DNA from: Pithys albifrons albifrons
Lineage: Eukaryota; Chordata; Aves; Passeriformes; Thamnophilidae
NCBI RefSeq assembly: GCF_047495875.1
Contig: NC_092459.1
Span: 92,923,560-92,987,559, forward strand
Length of the DNA stretch: 64,000 nt
Direction of reading: 5' to 3'
The notes below the pieces were generated by a model, which was not told the DNA's origin, searched no databases, and saw only the letters and a list, made by a program, of their open reading frames with translations. Positions 12,801-26,200 of the stretch are shown here, in pieces. The first letter of the stretch is position 1. Each line of letters opens with the position of its first letter. The translations under genes and the position numbers were made by a program.

Positions 12801-15800
12801 CTCTTCTGCACTCCTGCAGTTTTTCACAAATATTTTTCTGTTTTGGAGATAGGATGCAGGTTGTTCTCAAAGAGTTATTCTCAAGAGTAGGGGAATATCA
12901 CCTTCTTCAAATCCTTTGTATTTTGTTCTTAGTTTTCTGCATTTACCAGAAAGCTGAATAACTATATTTGTGAAACTTAGACATTTAGAATTAAAGAATT
13001 TTTCAGAAAATCTTCACCCACATTGAAAAGTGGATCAGATCTCATGTTCATTTACAGCAAAGGTATTCAGCATGTGAAGCAGAGTAATTAATACTTTTGA
13101 TTGCCAAGTTTCTCTAGTTTATCACATTCAGTGCAATTGAAGATTGGAAAACAATTTCATGCAAATAAATATCTTCTAGTAACTACATTTCATTAACAGG
13201 TGACCTCAAAAAAGAAATTTTTGGACACGCATTAAAACTTGCATTTCAAACAAGGAATGGAACAGCAGTATTTTTAAAAAGTATACACAATAGATATCTC
13301 ATTTCCACAGAGGCATTTGATATCAATAGCCCAAATTCACTGTTCAGTTACCTCACCATAATTCCTGAATTAGTTCTATTTATAATCATTCATTCAACAA
13401 GGTAATTGTGAACAAACACTCAGCAACTGAGACTGGAGATCCTGCAGTACAGGATCAGATCACACTGAATCTATCTCAGTTGTTTTTCCAAACTATGCCC
13501 AGAAAAATCAGAAATTTGTTGCTTAGTCCAGATCTCCATAATAGTAATATATGCTGAAAAGATTGTCATATTGCATACTTTTAAATTCCATTAGCAGAAG
13601 TGCTTTAAGAAACTTTCCAAACTAACTGTTGTATGGATGAGTAACAAGAAATTCCCATCTGCATAAAGCAATATCAACAACTGCTAGGCATTTAAATTAA
13701 TGTTCAAGGATGGTGAAAAATCCTACCTTCTTTATGAGGGGTGAAGTTTTGTTAAACAAATATTTTAAATGGCGTTATGTGAACTGTATGTGCTAATATC
13801 ATGATTCCAAGCTGAGCATTTTTCCCAGCTTCTCTTGAACAACATTTCTGGCTGACAAACAAACAAATATTGAAAGTAATTCACAGAGAAAAAGAATTAC
13901 TGAAAACACCAAAGAAGTACCCCATTGGTGGATTGAATTAAGATATCACACCAGTAGAAAAGTATTTAGTTGCAGAATAACAATTTTCTGCTGCTGTATA
14001 TGCATCAAGACAAAGCCGAAGAGCTTATTTTCAAAGCAGGAGATACTGGTCCTGCCACAGCTGCCAAGATAAGCGATATGACACTCTTATAGACAATGAC
14101 TAGAGTTGGTTTAATAATTTAACCAGGAAATCCTGATCTGCTGCTTGACAGAGAGGAGGAGACTGTCAGAAGAAAGGTCAGGTCTGTACTTACTCTTTCC
14201 CTCGAGGTCAATTGCTGGACACTGTCAGACGTCACAGCCAGGGTTACTGGCTTATTAGTCAGACCCATTTTGGAACAGATGAAAGTTGCCTGCCTGACAG
14301 ACCCTCAGTATCACCACAGCTTTGGATACCTAACTCCATCTGACCTTTCAAAATCTGGTTACTGCTTAGTGTGGGGGAAGGTACTACGGTTTGTGTCATC
14401 TGCCCTGTTTGCTTACCTTGGACCGTTCAGGGCAAGTCCAATGTCCATTTAAATATACTTCATGTGGCAAAGCTGGGGTCTTTCTACAGTGTAAAGCCAT
14501 GGCTGAGAAGCTGCACTGCTTGCAGTCACAGATGGCAAAGAGACAGCAATTAGAGAGAACAATGTAGGTGGGGCACTCTGACAGCCCTCCAAGGGACCAT
14601 GGTCTTCTGAGACCTGTACAGAGCCTGAAGAGGTAAGAAGAGCCTTTTGCAACCTGTATGTAGGGCCAGAGTGACAGAGATATTTGGGATGCCATAACCA
14701 GGGCCGATCACTCTTTCCCTAACTGGTGCCTAAAGCAGAAGCTTTAGACCAGCTAATGTATTTTTAGTAAGTATAAGGCCAGCTAGGTTATTTTTAGCAA
14801 ATAAAAACAAGTCATTATTTTGATTTGGAGTTTCCTGGTACTATTCCTTCTGACAAATAAATAAATATGTATCTATGCATCTAAACCAGTAAATATCCTC
14901 AGTTTGCCCAAATTACTGCATGTCAAGTTGCAGCTAAAAAAATCTCTCATCTCACCACCAGGCTACTTCATTTGTTATAAATAAAACTTTGGTGCACACA
15001 AAGCAATGTCCAAGGAACTTTTTCCAAACAGGCTCAGATAGGTGTTATTATGTTTTCAAATCACATTTCTGACAGCCTAACATGAAGAGAGAAATGACTT
15101 AAAACTTGACCAGGATCAATACTGAGACTAACTGAAATTGGAGTGTAAGCTCAGGCTCCTATTGTAACCTCAAAGTTTCTCTCAAATTCCTTCTTGGAAG
15201 TCATGCTTGCACTACTTAGAAAGATACTAAAATACTTCTTATATAACTGCTCAGGAAAAGCAGTATATGGGGAATAAACTACTGAGCTGGCATTAATTTA
15301 ATTTTACTGTAGTGTTCTTCAATATAGCATATTTCACATCAGCTCCGCTGCGTACAGTTCTTCTATCTATCAACTTGAAAAGTTTGACATTAAATTTATT
15401 TCTTGGATAAATTACTGGATGCTTCTGAAGTCTATGCTGAAGCATGAAGTGATAGTGTCTGCTGAAGCCATCAGTTCTTATTGACAAGTCTGGTTAAATT
15501 ATCAGGTTGTATGTAATTTTATTTGAGTGTAGGAAAATGGAGGTTATAGCCAAGAACTTGGTGGGGTTTTCTTTCCTGAGATGATGATTTATTCATTTTG
15601 GCTTCAATAGCTACGGTGTCAGGCGTATTTTATATTTTTCCAACTTTGACACTTCAAACATTTGATTTCCCTTTGCAACTTCCAACCTAAAACATGTTTC
15701 CCATTATATATATTCAAGTGACTGCCTTGCACACACTGACTCATGAGGCTGGTTTTTATTTTCACAAAATATATAACCCTATTTGAATAAAATACAGATG

Positions 15801-18800
15801 GTGTCCAATACATTAAACACAGCAAATTGCCATTCCCTTCTCCATCCCTTCTGTGTTCCCTTCCCCAGATTTTCTGTGGCTGTATGAAATCTTATCAGCC
15901 TCAACAGCTTTGAGAGGACATGGCAACAGAAATTTGATGCCATTCATGTATGGTTTGCTACAATAAACAACATGCATTTTTTTAATTATTAGCATTTTTT
16001 TTCCTGAAGGATTCTACATTTGGAGCTCTGCTTTAAAGTGATCCTCATTCCTCTTGGGGGGTTCTGAACTATGATAGAGTTTGAATTAAGGGCAATCAGC
16101 ACAGTATATGGCACCAAGGTCCCAGGTGACAGCTGGAGCAGATTCAGTCACTTCTTACATAACCAAGGAATTTAGAAGAAATAAAAAGGCAATATAGTAT
16201 AGTAAATTAACTGAGTAAATTAGTAAAAACTGCTGAAATGAATAGAAGAAAAACTGTTCTGGGTTTGCTCTGAAAGCATAAGTATACTTCATAGTGTACA
16301 CATGCATAACATTTATTTTGAATGCACAAGATTTGGGGTTTTGCATAAGATTCTATCAGCATCACTAGATGGCATTGGAGGATGCTTTATCTCATCATAA
16401 GAAAACAGTCTATAGTAATTTTAATTAGTTAAGGAATTTATCCCAAGCAAGCTGAAGCCATGTTCTATGCAACTTTAGTGAGGGAATTGAAGCATGAAGC
16501 AAGAACCAAGGCTGGCTGAGCAGTTTCCTTCTGTCACACACAAGGAGTCTGCCATCTCTGAGCAAGAATGGGAGGATTGAAATTTTGACAATAAATTGCA
16601 AAGGCTACAGAAGAAACTGTGAACTGGTATTACATGAGCTGGTGACTTCAGAGAAACAAGACTTAATGTCTTCCTGAGATGCAGGGCAGAATTTTTGGTA
16701 CTGCATATTTGTTTTTCCCCACAGCAAATTATACAAATATTGTTATACAAATGGCATTTCTACTATATTTTTACTATATAGTTCTCATGTCCCTTTCCTA
16801 TTACTTTTAGAATGAGATATTTTTGCCATTCTGTGATATTTTTGTTCAGCATCAACATCCACTTTGAAATTACCGATAACTTTAACCTCCAACACTTGTC
16901 CATTGATTACTACTGCAAAGAAGCCACGCAGAATCGATTGCACCACAACTACACTGGTTCTTGAATTGCAAGAGTATTATTACACTTAGAGTTCCCTCTT
17001 ATTCATGCTCTTTAGTAGTTGGTAAAAAGAGGCAAAGAAGAGTTTGTTCACCTGTGAATACACAATTCTATGAGTTCAGTCTTTAAGAAAACGAGTGTCT
17101 ATCAGAATAATTATAGGTCATGGAACATATGTTGCAATATAAGGCAGCAAAATGGTGATTTCTTTTCACATGTGCCACCTTGACCCACAATCCAAGTCAT
17201 TAAACTTTTCAGTTGTCCAGTTAGACAGTGCATAGTCTGTTCATAAATTCACTGCCTGTATAACAAAATGTGCATTATCTTTTGCCTCTAACATTCCTTC
17301 TGCTTAAGAGATGTCAATCAGCAAAATTCTATAATGAAACAGAAATCCGGGACATGTACAGATGAAAACCTGACATTTAAATGAAGTGTTTCCATTATTT
17401 AAACAGGCTTTAGGTTTTTAACTGTTGGGGATTAAAGGACAAGATGGTAGAACATGTAAAAATAGGTCATGAACTTACACAAATACGAGGTCTTGCATAA
17501 AACATTAAGTACTCCCACTTCTAAAAGTGCCACTGTGCCTCTGGTCATCTATTTGTCTGACTGGCTGCTCTGCATTCCTTCTACCATATTTATAGAAAGC
17601 TGTAATTCATAAATACCAATTTGTACCTTTATCTTCATACATGCCAGGTACTTGTAATATTGAAAACTGGAAATTGTTCTTAGGGCATACTTGAAGTTGG
17701 CAGAAGGATAATAAATAAGAACAGCATTATTCCTACTAAACAGCGAGTGCAAATGTGTAGAACTCATATTCCCTTCCTGATGTTATTTATTAAATAATAT
17801 GTCATTAATTTGCTGCATCTTGCTAAAACTTCCATCTAACACTAAGAGAGGTCTTCATGTTGTCATTGTTTAAATCTCACAGGAGACTAGACATGTGGTC
17901 ACACACACATGTTTATACATATAGAAAAATCAGTGTGTTTTTCCTCACTTACAGGGTTAAAACATTTCGGTTCAAGAGGTAGGTTTTACTGAGTTCCTAC
18001 TCCATAGATACTTGAAATTCAAACAGTCTGATTCTATTTTGGGTGAACATAAATCAAGGATTAACTGAATTACACTGGTAAAATCAGGCTAAGTAAGATC
18101 AGATTCTGGCTTTATCATTTCAAGTAGCCACCAGATAGTTTAGTCTTCCTTCTCAGCCTCACAGTCATTTGCTGAAAAACTGTGGTTAGCGGGAATTTTT
18201 TATTTAAAAGCCACAATTTCTAATAAATGTGTTGTTTGCCCTCTGGCTTGACATCAAAGAGTTTCATAATGAGGGTGGCTCTTACTGAATTGTATTTCCC
18301 CTCAGTTTGCATAGAGAAGTGGGGCACCTATTACACATAGGCAATTGTTGATGGCATACAACTACAAAGGGAAGAGAAATGATGTCTTGTTTCCTTCACA
18401 TTTTTTTAAAACTACCTCTTAAAAGCATCTATTACAACTTGGAAAAAATCACTTGTACTTACTGGCAAGAAACGTGCTTGTATGAGTTAAAATGCCAATG
18501 CCCATGTCTGTGTTGAAGGAGGGACAGGGAGTCCATGTGCCCTGGGAGCTCTCAGAGGCAATCAGCCTGAGCCAGCCCAAGGAGTCTCACTCCTGCTTAA
18601 AATGCAGAGAGAGAAAAGCAAGTTTTCTTGACAAAGAACAAAAAAAAGGATCCGTCAATCACCTCTCAAAAGACATTAAGCAGAGTATCAGTGTGAAGTC
18701 TTCATATATTGACCACTTTTCACAAATGTTCCTAAGAGCCTCATTTTTTGATGAAAACTTCAGATGAGTCTTTTCAACCCAAATCTGTTTGACTTCTTTC

Positions 18801-20439
18801 AACACCATTTCACATTTTGACCAAAAGGTTAGGGATATGCTTTCCTGGAAAAAAATTGCGAACAGTCTTGCCACTCCATTTTTCCTTTTTTTTTTTTCCC
18901 TTATATTAGGCTGCAGTAAGTCTTCACAGCATTCAGTGCTAAAGAATACAAGATAAAGCTCTCCTTACTAAAGTCTGAACATCACTGCATTCATATATTA
19001 CTTCCTGACAGGCAACATAATATGATCTCTGGATGTTCACTATCACCTTCCATATGCTTTGAATTACAAGTCCTCTAAATCATTTGCTTAATCTAAATTA
19101 TTATCAACAAGAGTGTCTTTTCTCCCCTAAATAGCAACAGTGCGTGAAGGCTCAGGGTCTTATAAACATTAATAGGGTCATCACCAGTGGAAAGGGAGTA
19201 ATGGGACATATTTTGCCTCTCTCCAGTTCTCCTTGTAGCATCTCCTGCATGTCCCCAGGTGTCTGTTACAGTGGGCTGTGGGAGAGCAGCCGTGCAGGAC
19301 AGCTCTGTGAGGAGCTGCTGAGGCTCTGCTCTCCATAACTGTAACAGAGAAAGCCCATGTGGATTGCTGTGTTTTTCAGGATGCTTGTCTGTGACTGACT
19401 GATTAGTCCCTGGTATAAACACAAGGCTACACAGACATATCATGAGCTGTGGCACAAGTTGATAAGGTGAATTTCACAGGCAGGGAGGTCTTCACTGTGC
19501 ACCTACCGTGCTCAAGTCCTGCTCCAGGACAGTGCTCCCCAGCAGTTACCACACCACATACAGTAACTGGCAATAGAAGACCTGCCTTCATGCTGAGCTG
19601 CTCTCCTCCCTGCGCCCCATTCTGCCATCCTCACAAACCTTATGGGAAACTTGGTGGTCACGGTTGGCAGGACTAAGCAAAATGCCTCAGTGAAGCTGTG
19701 AGAGGCAAGGCAAAGCATATTAGGAATAGCTGTACTCACACCAAACTCCTTTATCTCATGTGGGAAAAACATCTCTTGGAGATTCTTCACTAGTGGCTCA
19801 CTGCCCATCCAGCCCCCTTCACTCTCTATACAAACTTACCTAAGCTCCTCAGCTGGCAACAAGGCCCACTTGTCTTCAGGCTTTGTCTCATGGCAATGAA
19901 TGCTCACGGTGATATCACTAATTTCACAACAAATTTCTCCTAGATGTGATGTGAGTTGTAACCACCAGTTCCTGAAGTGGAATAAATGAGACCACAGCTT
20001 TCCACTTAAAAAGATGCACTGAAGTTAGGGAGAAAGCTTTAAAAAATGACCTGAGATAAAACAGTAGGCTGAAAAAAATAGAGAAAAATAGAGGGACACA
20101 TTTCTATTTTGGTCTATGCAAAGACCAAAGCTTGCAGCATATGTCCCCTACATCACTCAGGATGTCCAGCCAGAGGTGATGTTGGTCAGTGCCTGGAGTG
20201 GCGGGACTTGACCAAACCAACAGAGACCGTGGGCAGCTCTTGCAGGTGCTCTGAGCCACAGACAGGCCAAGGCAATGTGGCACTGGACTGCACCAAACAC
20301 TCAGCACAGCCCCTCACAGCACTCACTGCCTCACACAGCTCTCACTTCTCCAGATGAACTCAACATCCTGTTTAGCACTTCATTTTGTGCACAGCCAGTT
20401 GGTTTTTCACTGAGGAAATAAGCTCTCCCTGCTCAGTGT

Positions 20440-20492
20440 AACACGTACATAAATACGTATACACATACACACACGTGCACATGCGCACGTGA
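20440..20492. repeat. CA/TA-rich simple sequence
   Basis: Alternating purine-pyrimidine stretch with ACACGTAC, ATACGTATACACATAC and GCGCACGTG units. Capable of Z-DNA in principle. Confidence 0.7.
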
Positions 20493-22032
20493 TGCAGATA
20501 TCAGTCATTCAAAGCCCTGTGGGTGTCTTCTTTCATATTTCTACCCTGTGGCTTGAGAAAGCCAGGAAATGTAAAAAACAGTCAAAAATTTAGGGGGAAA
20601 ACCAGACATAAACACCTTTTCCACAGAAAACACGAAGCAGGTCCCAGGCTGACTGGCCTAGACTTGCCAACTTACTTTGTGTCTTGCTTCCTACTCCTAC
20701 TCCTCCTCTGTGGCTTCTCAGAGGTTCCCATGCCATGGGTGCCAATCAGGCACTTCACTGAATCAGACCTACTGCTGCCAACGTCACTTTCTCCACATAC
20801 AGAATTTTACCAGTGCTTATTACAGCTGTTAAATTCCCTTATTGTAGTATCACACCTCTCCTACTAAGATTTTAATAATTTCCACTGGAAAGCCTTACTC
20901 TCAGAATTATAAACCTGTCCGTATAAAGTTGATTACCACTGCAATTTAGAATCCAGCCTCTTGGCTCACAGCTATGTTTCTTTCTTGCTTACTGTTTTGC
21001 AAAAGCCGATGTAAATTGGTTTGGCAACTTTTTTAATTGTATGGATAATAAACAATTCCTAACTTGAGGCATTTTTTCTAGTGTGCAAAAAGTGATGGAG
21101 TGAAACTCTTTGAAGTTACCTGACTACAACATTAAAGAATTGTCCTGGACACTTTCTTTTTCTTTTAAAGGTTGGGGATTTTATGTAGGAATGCAACTAA
21201 ACAATTTAAGTGTTCACATTGTTTTTAAATCCTGAGCATTTTCGGAAAAGTACAGTTCTTAATGGGAAGGAAATCACAGGAGGTTAAAGACTTTCAAAAT
21301 ACACACCAGCACCTCAGTGCCAACAACCCATATCACCTCAATGAACTGCGCAGTATGTGTTGGCATGATTTATGTAGCAATTTTAAAGGAATCTGTAGTG
21401 TTTGTTTATTACCACAGTATGATTGATGGGTTCCTAAGTGCATGGCGACACAATCAGCTGAGCTATTACAGCTGGGAGTTTGATAATTTGTGAGGTACAG
21501 CCATTACAACATGTCATTTCAGTCAATTGCCAGGAGCCATTAGGGTATCAGTGACCTCAGAGGAACTGTGGTGAGACAAGACTCGCTGCTGATGGTGTCA
21601 CTGTCAGAACATCTCTCCTGCACAGTCACACTGGTGCCTGGTTTCCCTGGCTCTGCTACTCTCCTTCCCTGACCCTCCTGGGTAAAGAAAATACACCATT
21701 TAGCCCAGCAAGCATTTCCATCAGGTTCTGCTCTCATCACTGCCACTTCTAAATACTAAAAGACTGGTACTAGCAGAGTGCAAAGCAGAGTAGGAAAGGC
21801 TGCTCGACTGTTGTCTTCTAACTATTACTCATTTTGTGACAGGCAACCACGTAGACAAAGCCACCAAGTACCCCAAAAACAGACCCTTCACTGGGAGCCA
21901 CCGGAACAACCTCTGTTCTTGCTAGAAAAAATATCCCAGGTCTCAGTTTACATACAATACATTATGTACAAGTCTTCACTAGATTTAGGCATTTATTTGA
22001 AACACACACAAAAAATCAAGAATAAAAGAAAT

Positions 22033-22038
22033 TTTATT
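22033..22038 (-). terminator. Likely distal poly(A) signal of PKDCC
   Basis: AATAAA on the minus strand is followed after about 20 nt by a T/GT-rich tract (TTTTTTGTGTGTGTTTC), the usual downstream element. This is the best hexamer plus GT-rich pair within 1.3 kb of the stop codon. Confidence 0.6.
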
Positions 22039-22150
22039 TATCTTTTACTTTTTTTTTTTACAAAAATAAACCATTTGAAAAACAAAAGCACATTTTTTCC
22101 TGACTGTACAAACTACAAAACAGTATGACATTGGTCACTTTAGCATTTAC

Positions 22151-22156
22151 TTTATT
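22151..22156 (-). terminator. Alternative proximal poly(A) signal
   Basis: AATAAA on the minus strand with a TGTTTTGTAGTTTGTAC-type tract about 35 nt downstream. It would shorten the 3' UTR by about 120 nt. Confidence 0.35.
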
Positions 22157-23185
22157 GCTTTCACTGAAAGCAAATTCTCTAGACACACCATGCCTGTAAG
22201 ACGCTTTTTATATATAATTAAGGCTAGCGTTGATTTGACATCATTAAGGTCATTTACTTCATTCACTCTAAGAATTAGCAAGCGATGCCTTAGAAAACCA
22301 AGGACCTGATGATAAAAAGTACGAATAACTGCAAGATAGTAATTCAATTAGTACTGTTCCACCAGCTGGACTACTTTGCCAGTCTGTCAAAGATGTGGCT
22401 TCCTGAACAATTCAAACTTGATTCAACAACAGTCTTAAGCACGGGCTTAATTGTAAGCATATGCTTAGGCCCATCCTGTAAAGCACTTGGGTAAGTCCCT
22501 ACCCTTTCAGTGGGGACTATTCATATGCTTATGTGATTTGCTAGATCTACAAAATGGCTCTTTCAAATTAAAAATGAAACTTTATGATAACATTGGAACC
22601 AAAATGAAAATTAGTTTCAGTCTCACAAATCTAAACACAGCCAATTCCTTTCTTTTGACAAATATGCCGGCACTGCATATACGACAGGTTTAAACATAAA
22701 TGCTGATTGTCCTCAGTAATGTTTGCTATCCAGCATACAAACTGACACGCTTCAGTTACTCTGTTGTGATTGTATGTGCCCAAATAAATATCAGCGTGGA
22801 GGATACAGACTATAGAAATTATCAACTTTCATCCCTGTACACACACGTATATTTCAGAAATGTTATGGTAACCTTGGTTGGAAAAGCCAGAGCTGCCAGG
22901 TGATTTAAAACCAAAATTATACTCTAACAGTGTATCATATCTTGTATTTTGCTTTTCCTTTTTCTCTTTTTTTTCTTTAATCACATGTTCAAAATGTTTT
23001 TTTATTGCACATTCATCCTGGTCATGCAGGTTTTATCTTTAAAGTTTCCTTTAGCACTCTATAGATTAGAATGAGTAGTAGTGCAATTATTTCTCCGGCC
23101 ACAGCCATCTTCTACCTAACAGCTGCCTATATTTATACACAAACAGCTCTTATCACTCACATGTCAGACTGAGCCACTTTCGGTG

Positions 23186-23271
23186 TCAGTCTGTCACCTT
23201 CACATATGTTATCTTGTCAGGATCAGGCACAATATGATTTGAGGCCATCTTGAAGAAGACAAGCTGCCGAC
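23186..23271 (-). CDS. PKDCC: PKDCC exon 7 (coding part), residues 477-504 and stop
   Basis: Located by extending the frame past exon 6. The acceptor is ATTCAATGCAG; GT completes Gly477, followed by [10 protein letters not shown], a PDPDK segment, TYVKVTD and TGA at 23188-23186. RQLVFFK and PDP.K.TYVK match the known C terminus. The final residues differ from mammals, and the NKT sequon that I recall near the mammalian C terminus reads DKI here. Confidence 0.94.
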
Positions 23272-26200
23272 CTGCATTGAATAGGAAAGGGGTGAAAAGG
23301 AAAAAATACATAAAAGTGAGCAAAAGGTTGCCTGTGTCAAAATACTAACATTTTCAAATCCTACATCAATCCATGCACTCTTCAGGCATTGCAAGACTGA
23401 ACTCTCTCTTAACTTCAGCTGCTATAAACCTAAAATACTTTTGTCTAAAATGACACCAAATTACCCCTGTTTTCAACATGTTTACTCTTACCTAATTATG
23501 GTCCAGATACAGCTGTGCACAGCTAACACAGTAAATGAAGGAAAGGTTTGAACACTTTAACATAAATTTCAATAATAAAAAAAAAGTATTTTAAGACTCT
23601 CCCACCATTAAAAGCAGGCTTGAGTTCAGGACTTAAATGAAGGACATTCATTTGATTGTACAAAAGCAGAATGGTATTTGCACACTTGAGTATTTACAAA
23701 ACTGATTGGTGCAATCGATATTCAACATGATCTTCTCCAAAATAGCTCTTGCTGATTACTTTGTAGCTCGGGGCTTTAAACAACCTGGAACAAGGTTTCT
23801 GCTTCTCACACAAAAAGCAGCAGCAAGCGGTAACAGCTTGGGAAGTGTGAGGCACCTACCACACATACATCCACGGCTAGTGGAAACTAAACTTTTCTAT
23901 TTGTGTGAGCCACAGCATTGTTTTTGTATCTCCCCACACTTACCAACCTAGCACCTTATTCACATCCCTGCCTCCCAATGAGCTCCTGCTGCCCCTCAGA
24001 CCTGCATCATCATTGCCTTTCCCTGCAGCAAAGACTACAGAGGTACTTTACACATCTGTTCTATCTCTGCCTTCCCTCTATCTAAACTTCAGAAAAGCAA
24101 ATGTTATTTGCTCCTAGCCTGTCCCTCTAGGGGACTCTCATAATGCTATTTTCTTTAAAAGTATCACATGGCACATGGGATGCCTCAATCACTGAGCAAA
24201 TTTCTGAGCTGTAGGTTTCAGGGACTTAAAAGTGCTTATGCATTATGATCCATATGCCAAAGGGTAAGTAAGATTAGAAATATTGCTACCAAGTCCCATT
24301 TAATACTGTAACCTGAGACAGGAGCTTCTCTAAACTTCCTATGAATTTCCCTGTACCAGAATAATTACTTTTTTATTGTATTAATTAACCTTAATATTCT
24401 GACTACAGATAGTCTGACACAATGACCTAGTCGTCACTGGTTAGCCACAGCCAGGGTTAATATAAATCAGTTTTTTCCAAGTTCCACAGAAGTCTCTGTT
24501 CACACCTCTCAGAAACACAAAAAAATGCAAAAAACATAGCAGTAGGCTGCCTGAAACACTCTGAAAAGGATGAATTGTTCAAAGTTTCTACTCGCTGGTG
24601 ACGCTTTCAGAGCCAGGGACCTGCTAGGCCTGGATGTAAGCCCAGCTGTAGTATTTCTGCTGCTCAACTAAGCACTAACTAAAGCAGCCAACTACACACA
24701 GGGTAGACCTTGACACTTGGAGGTTCAGACATGTTGTGATCGCAGATGCACAGACACAAAACTGTGTCTCAAGCCTAAATGACTTGCCACACTAAAGTCG
24801 GGCAGAGAAAGGACTTCAATCAGTTTTTCTAAGGCTGAGCCAGCATCAGCCACCCTTCCTCTCAAAGGCAGGGACATAGAAGCTGACCTGACCCCAGCAG
24901 AAAACAGCAATTGCAGGCAGGGAACAGCCATGTGTGTGTGTGTAGACAGCACAGCACAGTCAATAGGATGGTAACAGACCTCGTGTCCACAACTAGCCAC
25001 TACAGGAGAAAAAACTCACACTGATTTCAGTGCAGGTTTTATCTTGGGAGATTATGAAAGAGCATGGATCTGGTCCTCTGTATTTCATAGGCAGAAAAAT
25101 GTCTTTTTCGTCTACCTTTGTGGGCTTCAGGGCTGTGCAACTCTTGTGGGCACGCAGTGGAACCCTCAGCCACTCTGGAGCTGCAGCTACTGGAGATTTT
25201 TAGCAGAGACTTATAACATTTTTGTTTCTCAGATTGCTCTGGAGTTGCTTGAATAGGCATAGGCCTGATGCAGAAGACATGAGCCAGGGCCAATTTTAAG
25301 TTTGATGTCAACTGGTACCGACCACCTGCCTGCCTTCAGGGGAACCACACTGGGACTGCCAGGCCCACAGACCTTTTGGAAAATGTATTCCTCTCTTCAA
25401 TAAGTGTATTCTGTTAGACAAGAAAATGAGTTCTGGTTGCAAATGGGATTTTCCACTGTAAGGTCTACTTCCACTTCCACTTGCACACTTACTTCTACTT
25501 TTTCTACTTCTATTTCCTCTTCTATTTTCTCTTCCACCTTGTTTTTTAAACACTTCTTTCTCACTGTCCCCTAGGTAAAGCTCTACTACTAGAAGCAGTG
25601 TTCCTACCAGCACCAAGGCATCTCTGACACAGCTGGGAAGTCCCACCTAGATGTACAGAACCTGTTTGGTTTTGTGTAACACTGCAACAACCATATGGAT
25701 TAGAAAGATTTCTTGAAATCCGGATGTTAGACCATATCCTGCACATTTAACTTGGAAACAGGTCACAGGTTTTTTACTGCAGCTGTGTTTTAAAATAAAA
25801 TTTCAGATCCTGTGGTTTGGTAACTTATGGACCATGGTCCTCATGCTGTAGCCCTCTAGTGCCAGCTCCCGTGAGCCTGTCTGTAGGTTTCTGCTCCTCT
25901 AACAGCTGGCAAAGGAAAACCTCACCAAAAATGAAACTGCCTCAGCTAAAGCTCCAGAAATGACCCTACCTTTAGATGCTGCCTGTGACTCCCACAGTCC
26001 AGCACAACACACTCCAAACTCTATTAAAAACACTTAAAGCAGACAGAATAGGTGACTCAGTTGTTGCTTTCTGCTCCACAGCATCCATGATTTACCTGTC
26101 CAAGTTGTTTGGTTAGTTAGGACAAAAGCTTTGCACTGGGAGTAGCTGTCACAGATCTCAATGGCTTCATTGACGTCAAACACGGAGAGGAGGCAGCCCT

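Larger units (their letters stand above)
9593..22014. other. Gene-free sequence downstream of PKDCC, part 2
   Basis: AT-rich unique sequence with short simple repeats only. Open frames are under 125 codons and none resembles a known protein. The next gene on this side in mammals (EML4) is not visible. Confidence 0.7.
22015..23185 (-). other. PKDCC: Probable PKDCC 3' UTR
   Basis: About 1.17 kb from the stop codon to the best poly(A) signal. It is AT-rich with T-runs and no other coding sequence. Earlier AATAAA copies at 23001-23006 and 22151-22156 could give shorter forms. The end is inferred from signal quality only. Confidence 0.6.
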
